Source: Haematobia irritans | Taxonomy: Eukaryota; Arthropoda; Insecta; Diptera; Muscidae | Length of the DNA: 64,000 nt | Reading direction: 5' to 3' | Assembly (NCBI RefSeq): GCF_050003625.1 | Contig: NC_134398.1 | Location: forward strand, 61,760,891-61,824,890 | Shown here: positions 13,228 through 24,371 of the stretch, one piece after another | Layout: each line of letters starts with the position of its first letter | How positions within the stretch are numbered: the stretch's first letter is position 1 | Position numbers and translations under genes: made by a program | The notes under the pieces: generated by a model | Told to the model about the DNA's origin: nothing | Seen by the model: the letters and a program-made list of their open reading frames with translations, nothing else | Databases searched by the model: none

Positions 13228-13778
13228 CACTCAAAAAAAAAAGTTGACTTGGACCCAAAGATTTTGACTTTCCCTTATATTTATCAAATATTCATTCTCT
13301 TTTCGCGGTTTATTAATAAAGGTACTAACGTACAAACATATGCCACTTTAAAAATCCAAATTATAACGGATACTTCAAAGTAAAAAAATGTTTTTTTAAT
13401 TCCAAGCAAAAAACTTTAAACCAAAGACGCTTAATCCTCTAACTAAGTCTTAGCCTATATTTGAAGCGTTTTTTCTTAAATCTAAAGTGTCAATATTTCA
13501 CTTAATTTAAGGATAATTTATTTAAATCACAAATGTGTTTCTCTACTTTATGGAAAATTAGCCTTAGCCCAAAGACATGAGACTTTAATGGAGGGACGCA
13601 AATTTATAAAATTTGTGTCCTAAATTTAAGGAAACAAATTCTTGAAGCAAAGATTATAAACTTTATTTTAATAAAAATTTGATTATTTTAAAGAAATTTG
13701 TCCTTAATATTTTGTAAATTTCGCATCCTAAAATTTAGGTTGCGTAATCTTTAATATCGCGTAAATATTTTTTCAGTG
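13228..13778. mobile_element. MITE family M3 (551 bp, TA target)
   Basis: Begins CACTCAAAAAAAAAAGTT after TA (13226-13227) and ends TTTTTTCAGTG before TA (13779-13780). The same family occurs at 23573-24223 and 59896-60580. Many short segments such as CCAAAGA recur within it. Its termini match those of family M2, so one transposase may serve both. Confidence 0.78.
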
Positions 13779-13796
13779 TATATAATTCAGTTCTTG

Positions 13797-14290
13797 CACT
13801 GAAAAAAATATTGTCGTGAAGTCAAAGATTTCATGTCTTTAAAATACGAATGCAAAATTTGCTTAGCATAGAAGACGCATTTCTCTAATATAAAGTTTTC
13901 TTCCTTAACCAAAAGTCGATAAACTTGTCAATAAAGTCGTATTGTCCTTATAATTAAGTGATATGACTTCAAAATGGGTATCATAACATGAAAGAAAAAA
14001 TGTTTGGGCTAAGGACAACTTGACTCTAATAATTCAAAAAAAATATTTTAATTTGTTGTTTTTTTTGCATCTTGACTACAAAGCAAAAAATCGTTCAAAT
14101 ATAGGACATGTTTTTCAACACTTTATTTTAAAGACGTTGTTTACTTGAAACATAGCAACATTTCTACTAGAAGACGAGTCTGAATTTGGAAAAAAAAGTT
14201 GTCGTTAGCTCGGTTTTAAAGGACTTTGATAGCATATAAAGAAAAAAAGCTGAAAAAACAAAAAATTGTAAATTTTCTTCCTATAAGCAA
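13797..14290 (+). mobile_element. MITE family M2, truncated
   Basis: Starts CACTGAAAAAAATATTGTCG and follows the M2 order (GTCAAAGATTTCATG, AATACGAATGCAAA, AAGTCGTATTG, TAGGACATG), then fades into family A sequence near 14290. It is the reverse orientation of the copy at 27862-28517. Confidence 0.7.
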
Positions 14291-14369
14291 GTACACAAAA
14301 CCCAAATTGGTGTATATAGCGGAGTCTATAAATAACTACGAACCGATATGAACTGTTGTGTGGTAATTA

Positions 14370-14876
14370 CACTGAAAAAAATATTGTCGTGAGGCCAAAG
14401 ATTTCATATCCTTAAAATACGAATGCAAATTTTGCTTAGCGTAGAAGACGCATTTATCTAATATATTTTTTTCCTTGTCCAAAAGTCTATAAACTTTTCA
14501 ATGAAGTCGTATTGACCTTGTAATTAAGTGATTTTACTTAAAAATGGGTATCATAACACGAAAGAAACATTTTTTGGGGTAAGGTCAACTTGACTTTAAT
14601 AATTCAGAAAAATTCTTTAAAATTAATGAAATTGTCTTTAAATTTCTTGTCTTTTTGCATCTTGACTACAAAGCAAAAATCGTTCAAAAATAGGACATGT
14701 TTTTCAATACTTTATTTTAAAGACGTTTTTTACTTAAAACATAGCATAATTTCTACTGGAAGTCGAGTCTGAATTTGAAAAATAAAGTTTTTGTTAACTC
14801 GTTTTTAAAGGGCTTTGATAGCATATGAACAAAAAAGCTGAAAAATCGAAAAATTAAAATTTGCTTCCTCGAAGCA
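14370..14876 (+). mobile_element. MITE family M2 inserted in family A
   Basis: Begins CACTGAAAAAAATATTGTCG right after TA (14368-14369) and keeps the M2 segments in order to GCTGAAAAATCGAAAAATT. The far terminal repeat is missing and the junction with family A is near 14876. Confidence 0.72.
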
Positions 14877-15007
14877 ATTTTTGCATGGGTGTTAGAGGAC
14901 ATATATCAACACCACGTACAGAATTTAAACCAGATCGCATGAAATGTATTCCTCCAAGAGGCTTCGATGGCCAAATCTGGGTATTGGTTTATATGGGGCT
15001 ATATATG

Positions 15008-15100
15008 GTTAGGTTAGGTTTGGTGGCAGCCCGATGTATCAGGCTCACTTAGACTATTCAGTCCATTGTGATACCACATTGGTGAACTTCTCTCTTGGGC
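15008..15100 (-). mobile_element. SINE 3' fragment
   Basis: The segment GGTTAGGTTAGGTTTGGTGG through CTCTCTTGGGC equals the 3' end of the complete SINE at 28564-28910. It splits a family A unit and is flanked by near-identical copies of TATGGGG(G)CTATATAT, a 15-16 bp target duplication. Confidence 0.8.
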
Positions 15101-15539
15101 TATGGGGGCTATATATAATTATGGACCTATATGAACTAATTTTAGCGTGAATATTAGAGACCCTATACTAACACCACGTACCAAATTTCAACCTGATCGG
15201 ATGAAATTTATTCTCTAAGAGTCTCCGCAGCCAAATGTGGTGGTGCGTTTATAAGGGGGCTATACCAAAATGGGGTCTGAAATGGTCCATTTGCAATACC
15301 ATCCGACTTAACTCAATAAAAACTATTTGTGCCAAGTTTCAAGTCGATATCTTGTTTCGTTCAGAAGTTACCGTGATTTCTAAAGACGGACGGACATCGC
15401 TAAATCGACTCAGAATTTCACACAGAAAAAAAGTATGCTATCCAACTGATGCTAAAACAAGTATATACAGCAGTAAATTCGGCCGGGCGAATTTTAAATA
15501 CCCACCACCATGAATCAAGTATAATAGTTTACTATGAAA

Positions 15540-15990
15540 ACTCTTCGTCGTATTGGGTTACTTGAATTGTAGGGGGTTTGATGACAAATCTTCTCCCAAA
15601 CGAGCCAGCTCCCGAAGACAAACTTTAAAGATTCTACCTATGAAGACCAGATAAGATTCTGGATTTATGAGAACCAATTTTGTTTGAGTTTTAGAGCAAA
15701 TATAAACATATCGTGTATATGTTGAAATTACGCCTTGATTTAAAATATTAAATCTGTAGATTTTTCCGCATTTATTTAAATACGATGAGTAAAATCTAGA
15801 ACTTTTACTTTCAGTTTGAAGCAATTTTCATGATCAGTGCGCCTGCTTTACCCTGAAAGAAGTGTTTTCTTTTTTGAGAAACGTAATTTTAGACAAGCAA
15901 TGTTTTCTTTTGACACAAATTTTAGAGACAATCGTTGAATAAACGAAAACACTTTATAAGAAAAAGAAATTTAGTTTGTCTAAAATTTTA
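15540..15990 (+). repeat. leader region of family B repeat
   Basis: The stretch around 15610-15830 (CCCGAAGACAAACTTTAAAG, CAGATAAGATTCTGGATTTA, GTAAAATCTAGAACTTTTAC) recurs before the second family B array at about 40488-40670. This shows that family B has a fixed non-tandem leader and is not a simple satellite. A minus-strand open frame across it (15558-15824) has no recognisable domain. Confidence 0.6.
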
Positions 15991-17400
15991 TTATAGATTA
16001 CTAATTTCCAGCAAATCGGATAAAAACTACGGATTCTATAAGCCCAAGAAATAAAGCCGGGAGATCGGTGTATATGGGGCTATATCAAAACATGGACCGA
16101 TAGGCACCATTTGCTACTCACATATTTGTGATCTTAAAATACCTCCAGATTTTCAATTTCAAACAAATCGGCCAGAAAATATAGAAGTAAAAATCGAGAG
16201 ATCAGTCTATATGGGGGTTATACCAAACAATGGACCGATATACCTCAATTTCGGCACTCTTATTTGTGGTCTAAAAATACCTCTAGATTTCGAATTTCAG
16301 GCCAATCATGTAATAAATACAGTTTATTATAGCTCAAGAATTTCAGGCAAAGCTGATGGTAAATATAGTTTCTAGAAGCCCAAGAAGCAAACTGGGAGAT
16401 CGGTCTATATGGGGGCTATATCAAAAAATGTACCGATGGGCACCATTTTCGACACACCTTTTTATGGTCCCAAAGGAACTCTAGATTTTCAATTTCAGGA
16501 AAATTGGATAGAAAATATAGTTTCTAGAAGCCCAAGAATCAAAATCGGGAAATCAGTCTCTATGGGGTCTATATCAAAACATGGACCGATGAGCACCATT
16601 TTCGGCACACCTTTTTATGGTCATCAAATACCTCTAGATTTCCAATTTCAGGCAAATCGGATGGTAAATATAGTTTCTAGAAGCCCTAAAAGCAAAATCG
16701 GGATATCGGTCTATATGGGGGCTATACCAAAACATGGACCGATGAGCACCAATTTTGGCACACCTTTTTAATACCTCTATATTTCCAATTTCAGGCAAAT
16801 TGGATAAAAACTACGGTTTTTATAGGCCCAAGACTCCAAATCGTGAGGTTGGTTTATATGGGGGCTATATCAAAACATTGACCGATGCGGCCCATTGTCG
16901 ACACACCTCTTTATGGTCCCAAAATACCTTTAGATTTTCAATTTCATACAAATCGGATAGAAAATATTGTTTCTAGACGCGTAAGAAGTAAAATAGGGAG
17001 ATCGGTCTATATGGGGACTATACCAAAACATGGACCGATATGGACCATTTTCGACACACCTTTTTATAGTCCCACAATACCTATAGATTTCCAATTTCAC
17101 GCAAATCGGATGGTAAATATAGTTTCTAGACGCCCAAGAAGCAAAATCGGGAGATCGGTCAATATGGGGGCTATGTCAAAACATGGACCGATACGAACGA
17201 TTTTCGACACACCTCCTTATGGTCCTAAAATACATCTAGATTTTCAATTTCAGACAAATCGGATAGAAACTACTGTTTCTAGACGCCTAAGAAGCAAAAT
17301 CGGAAGATCGGTCTATATGGGGGCTATACTAAAACATGGACCGATACGGACCATTTTCGACACACCTCTTTATGGTCCCAAAATACCTCTAGATTTCTAA
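15990..17400 (+). repeat. family B tandem array, 153-bp period
   Basis: Units carry ATCGGTCTATATGGGGGCTA, AAACATGGACCGAT, TTTTCGACACACC and CTAGATTTTCAATTTCA. The C of CGGTCTATATGG falls at 16401, 16554, 16707, about 16850, 17003, 17156 and 17309, so five of six spacings are exactly 153 bases (51 codons) and one is 143. Because of this, frames stay open across units (about 120 codons at 16409 and 171 at 16885) with repeated peptide text, but the units differ by many substitutions. No known protein domain is recognised. The array merges into a 29-bp minisatellite at 17400. Confidence 0.85.
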
Positions 17401-17575
17401 TTTCAGGAAAATTGGATAGAAAATATAGAAATTGGATAGAAAATATAGAAAAAATAGAAAATTTTGTCAAAATTTTATATCTATAGAAAATTTTGTCAAA
17501 ATTTTATTTCTATAAAAAATTTTGTTAAAATTTTATTTCTACAAAAAATTTTGTCAAAATTTTATTTCTATAGGC
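17401..17575. repeat. 29-bp minisatellite (reverse orientation)
   Basis: About five units of the type TATAGAAAATTTTGTCAAAA + TTTTATTTC. It is the reverse complement of the long array at 47400-48405. Confidence 0.85.
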
Positions 17576-18153
17576 ACTTTGTAAAGTAAGCTTTATTGTG
17601 CATCGGTAAGCTCTTGTAATTTTTGGATCTTCAATGACTTTAATTCAAGTTCATTTTTCAATATTTGCTCATCCGTTCTGGCGACATGTTCAGCTCACGA
17701 GTTATTTTCGAAAAAATCCTTCAATTTTTGGGAAATATCTTGTGCTCATACTGTGTTTTCCGTTCACTCTTTGGGCGCGTTACAACACTGGCAGTATTGC
17801 GACAACAAGCAATAGTGCGAGAAACAAAAGAAATATTAAGCGATTGCCACTTAGCTATATTATGTAATCGCTCATAAATGGACACCTCCGAAATGTGGAC
17901 AAAATCTAGGCGACCGCGAATGTCCACTTCAGAGAGATTTTAATGTAGTCGATGTTGACCAACATTGGAAGTGGATTAGTCAGTTTGACGCAATTTAACT
18001 CTTTAACGACGAAGAATTAACCGCTCGATAAAATTAAGTTTCTTGCGAATTCATATTCAAAATACACCTATTTACTGGGTCGATAGAATATATTTTTTTG
18101 AAAATTTGTTTATAAATGTCCCATTCGTCGTCCAAGGGTTAAAAAAATCTCAA
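17576..18153. other. unassigned DNA
   Basis: Overlapping short frames at 17634-17927 have no recognised domain. A run with GGACACCTCCGAAATGTGG near 17880 hints at an old DNA-transposon terminus but no partner was found. It ends at the target copy AAGTCGATC (18154-18162) of the next element. Confidence 0.4.
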
Positions 18154-20916
18154 AAGTCGATCTTTTTTTTTTTTTTTTTTTTTTAGTAGTATTCTTCTTT
18201 ATTCAAAAATATTGGATTTCACAATTAATAATTTTTCTTATTGCTTATTGAATAAAAAGATAACAATTTAATTTGACATTGTTCAGTTGAACGTCTGTCT
18301 ATCAAAAATATTTTACGTAGGATTTTGTTTTTGATATATTTTTTTAAAAATTGTTGTTTTATATAATTATTTAATAATTGTATTGTTGTACCAAAAAATT
18401 CCTATAATTAAGCGCAGTTTTTAGGTATTTGGTTAATCCGCTCCAATCGTTCTCCTCCGTTCCATCTAAAATTAAAATGGTATCCTCTTCGCTTAAGTTA
18501 TACTTTTGAAAAAAGCGATATCTGTACTCGGCTAAAACAGGACATTTAGCCAAAAAATGCTGGAATGTTTCTCTTTCATTAAGATTACATAAACAGCATA
18601 TTTTCTCTGGCTCGCTTGCATTGAATCTGTTCTCATTTAGTTGAATCATTCCTGCGCGGGCTTTCATAATCCATGTTATGTCGCTTGTTTTGTTCGTATC
18701 AGTGATATAATAGGCGGCTTTTTCGTGATTCAATAGACGGTATATACGTGAAGACTGATATTTTTTATTTACGTTGTTATTGTAGTTGGAGATTCTAATA
18801 TTGTGAACAAGTTCATCACTAAAGTGTACCCACTGTTCTCTTGACGTTGTAATACCAGGCCAATTAAGGTTCAAATTGCATGCCAAATTTTGTATTTCTT
18901 TCACCCAGAAGAGTTCTCTTTGAATGAGAATTTTAGATAAAAAGTTCGGCAACCTGTTTTCGTGATAATTGAACAGAATTTTGTCTATATATCTCAGATG
19001 CAAGGATAATGTATATATGTGACTTTCCTCTGCGAATGTTTCAAGCATTATGAAATAATTTGGGGTGTTACTTGGAAGCTGAAGAATTTTCTTTATAAAA
19101 TATCTTTGCAGGCAATCGACGGCTTCAAAGCAACCAAAGCCCCATACCTGTGCCGCATATGATTGAATGGATCTACAAACTGCTAAATAAAGTTTCCATT
19201 TCATTTGCAAACTTATGGTATTTTTTCCAAGAACTGTTTGCCAAGTTGTGTTTAATGCGTACCGTGATTGAATATTTCTGGTCTCGATATGTTTTTCAAA
19301 CTTCATCTTTGGTGTCAATATTACGCCCAAATATTTATACTGTGAAGCAATTTTAACTTCCTCTCCTCTGAAACTCCATTTTTCTCGATTTGAAATTCGT
19401 CCACCATTACGAAATATTACGATCTCAGATTTAGTTAGATTTACTTCTAAATTCCATAAATTACAATATGTTTCCAAATTGTTAATCATATCTTGTAGGA
19501 CATCTATTTCATTTGCTAGAATCACAATGTCATCTGCATATAATAAAAGGCGTATTTTGTGTTTCTCTATCCATAAGCCACCTTTTAGAATTTCATGCAT
19601 GTCATTTATGTATAATGAAAATAGAATAGGTGACATAAGACAGCCTTGTTTCACTCCTGACTCCGTTTGAAAGTATTCAGAGATCTCTTCTCCGGTCCAT
19701 ATCGCTGATTTTGTGTCTTTGTAAATATTTTGTATAAGTCGAAGAAATTTGTATGATATTCCCATCGATAACAGTTTGTATATCAGAGCTTGTCTTGGGA
19801 CTTTATCGAATGCCGCTTTAAAGTCTACGAAAAATGCGTATACCTTTTTCTTTTCTGCCAGACTTATTGTTACAATACTTGCTAAGTTATAGATATTGTC
19901 GCATGTTGAATAGTTCCTCCGGAACCCTGCTTGATATTCTGTTAGAACTTGATGCACTTCTACCCAACTTCAAAGTCCATCGTTGAGGATCCCCATTAAT
20001 ATTTTAACTACAGAATTCATAAATGATATACCTCTATAGTTGGCTGGGTCACGGGTATCTCCCTTCTTATGTATTGGAAATATGATGGATTTCGTAACAC
20101 ATTCTTCTATATTTCCGGTATCGAGAATCTCGTTGTAGCGTTTCAGTAATTGCTGGAGAAAAATATCCGAAGCGTTTACCCAAAATTCGTATGGAACCCG
20201 ATCTTCGCCGGGTGCCTTGTTTTGCCTCAGCCTACTAAGAACGTTTTCCAGCTCTTCTTTATAAATTGGAGTGTCTAAAATCTCATCATAATTCATAAAT
20301 TGTGCATATTGGTATTCAAGTTGTGTCTGTCGCTGCCCAAGAAGATTTTGAAAATAGGTTTTGAAAGTTGAGGCTGAGATCGAAGAATCAATTTTAAATT
20401 GATGGCCCCTAAACTCTTTAACCAGTTTCCACCATTGTTTACTGCTAACCACAGTGTTTATTTTATGCTCCAAATTATAGTAATATTCCTTTTTGCTATC
20501 CTCGCAAATTCGTTTATATTTTGTTTTACTATCAAGATATAATTTTCTATCCGTTTCTTGTTTTGAATTTTGATATTTTCTCAACAGTTTAAAACTTTGT
20601 TGTCTGGCATTGTAACAGTTTTTGTTATACCATGGTTGTTTGAACTCGACCTTTTTGTGAGAAGTATTAACCTGCTTTGTTGCATTAATTATAGCTTCAC
20701 AAAGTGTCGATAGAGTAATTTCCGATTGTATTGTAAGAAGTTGCGCAACATTCTCATCTAGTTTTGTTCTGTATTCTATCTTTTCATTTTCTTTCCAGAA
20801 TAGTTTCGGAAATAAATTCATATTTCTGATATTATCACATCGATTACCCGCGGACAAGGTTAGTTTAATGGGCATATGATCAGACCAAACCTGTTTCTCG
20901 ACTCGAAATTCTTGTA

Positions 20917-21849
20917 AAGGGTGATTCTTTTGAGGTTAGGATTTTCATGCATTAGTATTTGACAGATCACGTGGGATTTCAGACATGGTGTCAAAGAGAA
21001 AGATGCTCAGTATGCTTTGACATTTCATCATGAATAGACTTACTAACGAGCAACGCTTTCAAATCATTGAATTTTATTACCAAAATCAGTGGCAGAAAAT
21101 CCGCTTTTTTATCGACAAATTTTGTTCAGCGATGAGGCTCATTTCTGGTTGAATGGCTACGTAAATAAGCAAAATTGCCGCATTTGGAGTGAAGAGCAAC
21201 CAGAAGCCGTTCAAGAACTGCCCATGCATCCCGAAAAATGCACTGTTTGGTGTGGTTTGTACGCTGGTGGAATCATTGGACCGTATTTTTTCAAAGATGC
21301 TGTTGGACGCAACGTTACGGTGAATGGCGATCGCTATCGTTCGATGCTAACAAACTTTTTGTTGCCAAAAATGGAAGAACTGAACTTGGTTGACATGTGG
21401 TTTCAACAAGATGGCGCTACATGCCACACAGCTCGCGATTCTATGGCCATTTTGAGGGAAAACTTCGGAGAACAATTCATCTCAAGAAATGGACCGGTAA
21501 GTTGGCCACCAAGATCATGCGATTTGACGCCTTTAGACTATTTTTTGTGGGGCTACGTCAAGTCTAAAGTCTACAGAAATAAGCCAGCAACTATTCCAGC
21601 TTTGGAAGACAACATTTCCGAAGAAATTCGGGCTATTCCGGCCGAAATGCTCGAAAAAGTTGCCCAAAATTGGACTTTCCGAATGGACCACCTAAGACGC
21701 AGCCGCGGTCAACATTTAAATGAAATTATCTTCAAAAAGTAAATGTCATGGACCAATCTAACGTTTCAAATAAAGAACCGATGAGATTTTGCAAATTTTA
21801 TGCGTTTTTTTTAAAAAAAAAGTTATCAAGCTCTTAACAAATCACTCTT
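20917..21849 (+). mobile_element. DD41D mariner-type element, deletion derivative 1 (933 bp)
   Basis: Ends AAGGGTGATT and (other strand) AAGAGTGATT, flanked by TA at 20915-20916 and 21850-21851. The element lies inside the endonuclease region of a non-LTR ORF2. It is nearly identical to the element at 49190-50122 except for a 52-bp segment at the deletion junction. DD41D elements are the rosa/Visitor branch of Tc1/mariner. Confidence 0.92.
21030..21742 (+). pseudogene. DD41D transposase with internal deletion
   Basis: The transposase would cut and paste the element at TA sites. The true N-terminus is at the ATG at 21030 (MNRLTNEQRFQIIEFYYQNQ, start of the helix-turn-helix). It is joined out of frame at about 21088 to the catalytic domain, which then runs open to 21742. 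Catalytic residues are the D of FSDEAHFW, the D of WFQQDGATCHTA and the D of LTPLDYFLWG, with 41 residues between the last two. The DNA-binding domain is mostly deleted, so the copy cannot be autonomous. The open frame of the second part starts at GTG, not ATG. Confidence 0.9.
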
Positions 21850-22253
21850 TATAACGTGTAAGACATCACATGATGCCGCGCATATGTCGTTGACGGATTC
21901 ACCTCTTGTACTTATATAAGTCAAACTTCCTTCTTCGTCGCCTGCTGTTCTTCCATTTAGGATGAGTAAATTGTTATCTGCACAGAGTCTCACCAACTGT
22001 TTGCCTTTGCTATTTTCTACTTTGTCCACTGAGTTTCTTTGTTGGTATCCATTTTTAAACGTGTCCATATAAATTTCATTCAATTCCTGCCCTATTTCGC
22101 CAATTCTTACATTGAAATCACCAATAATAATTGGGTTAACAAACATATTTGTTTCGAAAATTTCTGTTAAACGATTGAATTCTGCGTCCCAATTGGATGG
22201 TCCCAGATATACTGGTATAAGTGCAAATTGTAATGTTTGCGACCAAGTCGATC

Positions 22254-23318
22254 ATTTCAATTTTCGTTTTTTGTTTCCAAGCTCTTCAAGGTCCTACATT
22301 AATATTCCCGTGAAAGTTATCACAGTGAATTGTTGATAATTAACATGCAGAGATTTGCTGCATATTGTAGTTATTTCAATTATTAACATTTAAAGCAATT
22401 TCACCCTCCATATTATTATATGATATGTACAGTGATTTACCTACGATTATCTACAGCAACAACGATTTCAATAAACTCTGGCATTTTCAAATGTCCAATA
22501 TTGGAATATTTATGATACTTAATTACTTGTAATGATGGGAATGTTTGATAAAAAAAATAATTGAAAATACATTTACTCCATTAAATGTTGTGATTTAAGT
22601 ACCAAAGCGCTAATTAAAGACCTGGCAACGAAAAGTTGTGGTTGTGGCATTTAATACCACCAAAAAGCTATACAAAATAATTGTTTTCTAAATGTCCACT
22701 TTAAAATGTTGATTTTCTATGGTTTTTTTGTTACTTGCACGTTTTTAATTGCAAATTATGTCTGTGAAACAATTTTCCCTAATTCTAGCTAAAATATTCA
22801 AACCTCTATGCGGTTGAGTTGACCGCAAATATGTTTTCAAAACTATTTCGATATCATAGGTAAACTGTTGGAGCACTAAGTTAACAGCTTTAACTACTAT
22901 TTTTCTCTTTTTTTTTAATATTGCTACAGCATTTGGTTTTTGTGTAGCTAGTGGTGGGCTGGTGAGAGGAGGGGAAATTATTTAAGTGTGAAACAATATA
23001 ACAGTTCATTAACTATACATGAACATCTATAGTGCTTTAACTCTGGTTGGAGAAAAATTGTTTGTATGTAATTTAAGGTAGATGAAAACTAATTTTTAAA
23101 TTGTGCATTACAATATCATTCGCGTAAAGACAATATCTTAGGGCATGCTTCTTTTCGTTGTAGTATAAAGACAATTGGATTCAAAACCAATTTATAGGCC
23201 AAAATCCTTCAACTTTAGCTTAATTTGGACAACATTTTGTACACTAAGACTTAAAGTTTATATAGAATATATTAGTAAAACATTGCAATTTCGGAGGATT
23301 TATGGTTTGTCGGGCGAT
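22254..23318. other. unassigned DNA
   Basis: AT-rich sequence without paired repeats or convincing frames. It may be host intergenic DNA, since no repeat elsewhere in the window matches it. Confidence 0.4.
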
Positions 23319-23570
23319 ACACACAGAAACAACCCTAAACTAACGCTAAATTTATTTTTTATGCAAAAAAAATATTTGTTTGTTGGATTTTTTTTCGAAA
23401 CTTTCCACAGCTAAATGAAATCTTACGTTTTCGTAATTATGTCTCAAACATTTTTTGAATTAAACGTGTGTATCAAGTTCAATGATCGTACACATAAGTT
23501 CACTATGAACTAAAGCAGAAGAAAATTTTCGTACGATTCCCAAATGTAGTAAGAATAAACTACACTCAAA
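23319..23570 (-). mobile_element. MITE family M1, half copy
   Basis: Begins CACACAGAAACAACCCTAAA and runs through CTAACGCTAAATTTA, CAATGATCGTACACATAAG and CGTACGATTCCCAAA, the reverse complement of the right half of the copy at 608-1103. It is cut by the M3 element that starts at 23573. Confidence 0.72.
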
Positions 23571-23572
23571 AA

Positions 23573-24223
23573 AAAAGTTTACTTGGATCCAAAGATTTTG
23601 ACCTTCATTTAAGGATTTTGGTATTGATTCCGAGCCAAAGATGCGGCTTCTTTAAAATAAAGACATTTTTTTACGGACCTCCCTGTCTTTAAATCTAGGA
23701 TCAAAAAAATTAAAATTGAATACAGATCTCATTCATCGAGTTTTTATTTTCTGTTTTGCGATATACATATTAATAAAGGTATTTATGTACAAACAAACTC
23801 CAATTTCAAAATCCAAATTATGCCAGGTACTTCAAAGTAAAAACAGTTTTCTTAATGCTAAAAAAACTTTAAACCAAAGATGCAAATCCTTAAAATAAGT
23901 CTTTGCCTATATTTGAAGCGTTTTTGTCTTAAACTTAAATTTAAAAATTCAAAATGTCAGTTGAGTTAAAGACGATTTCTTTAAATTACAAACGATTTTC
24001 TTTATTTTAAGGAAAATTTGCCTTACTTCAAAGATCTACAACTTCAGCAGAGATACGCAAAATTTTAAGATTTGTGTCCTAAATTTAATGAAAAAAAATT
24101 TTAAAGCAAGTATTATAAACTTTCATTGTTTTAAAGAATTTTGTACTTAAAATTGCGTAAAATTTTGAGCCCTAAAATTTAAGTTGCATAATCTTCCATA
24201 TTAGGTCAATATTTTTTTCAGTG
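23573..24223. mobile_element. MITE family M3 (651 bp, TA target)
   Basis: Begins CACTCAAAAAAAAAGTTTAC after TA (23571-23572) and ends TTTTTTTCAGTG before TA (24224-24225). Colinear with the 551-bp copy at 13228-13778 and about 100 bp longer, so that copy has internal deletions. Confidence 0.8.
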
Positions 24224-24296
24224 TACTGCCAACGATTTTCTTCTTTACTTTTTGTTGATTTTTTTCTTCTATGAGAGGGTGTAAATTTGTGAACTG

Positions 24297-24371
24297 CACT
24301 GAACAAAAAAGTATGCCCGGTTCTAAAGATTTTTTCTTTACACCACTGGTTTTGGTATTGATTCCGACGGT
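24297..24371 (+). mobile_element. MITE family M2, terminal fragment
   Basis: CACTGAACAAAAAAGTATGC followed by GGTTCTAAAGATTTTTTC and GGTATTGATTCCGA is the left end of M2. It abuts and truncates the mariner remnant that follows. Confidence 0.65.

Larger units (their letters stand above)
14290..15515 (+). repeat. family A repeat, twice interrupted
   Basis: Family A text (CCGATATGAACTGTTGTG at about 14344) is interrupted by an M2 MITE at about 14370-14876 and resumes at TTTTTGCATGGGTGTTAGAG. A second interruption by a SINE tail fragment follows at 15008-15100. The repeat ends in the family tail with ACGGACGGACATCGCTAAATC (about 15386-15406). Confidence 0.72.
18163..22244 (-). mobile_element. 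non-LTR retrotransposon, 5'-truncated, with poly(A)
   Basis: The minus-strand 3' end carries a poly(A) tail (22 T on the plus strand, 18163-18184). The 9-bp repeat AAGTCGATC flanks it at 18154-18162 and 22245-22253. The 5' end falls inside the endonuclease domain, the usual result of incomplete reverse transcription. A DD41D mariner derivative (20917-21849) is inserted within it. The RT phrase GVKQGCLMSPILFSLYIND and the C-terminal CCLC-H-C motif without RNase H suggest an Ingi/Vingi- or Proto-like lineage, uncertain. Confidence 0.9.
18371..22244 (-). pseudogene. ORF2 (endonuclease + RT) of the second non-LTR element
   Basis: Endonuclease part at 21852-22244 with IIIGDFNVRIG and NGRTAGDEEGSLTYI, and its last motif SDHMPIKL at about 20862-20890 on the other side of the mariner. 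The reverse transcriptase follows: FVDFKAAFDKVPR, SGVKQGCLMSPILF and LLLYADDIVILA. A cysteine/histidine motif (CCLCNLNERETFQHFLAKC) lies about 70 residues before the stop at 18371. Two faults are visible: the mariner at 20917-21849 and an in-frame TGA at 19967-19969. Without the mariner and one TA the endonuclease frame is continuous, so the element was coding when hit. Codons and motifs are otherwise well preserved. Confidence 0.9.

Noticed and set aside
16409..17400. A repeat-protein gene in the family B array
   Set aside because: The frames stay open only because the unit is 153 bases; there is no start context or domain, and the array is a dispersed repeat. The periodicity itself is reported as a finding.
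17634..17927. Small gene with overlapping frames on both strands
   Set aside because: No domain, no splice or start context, and frames on both strands are equally good.
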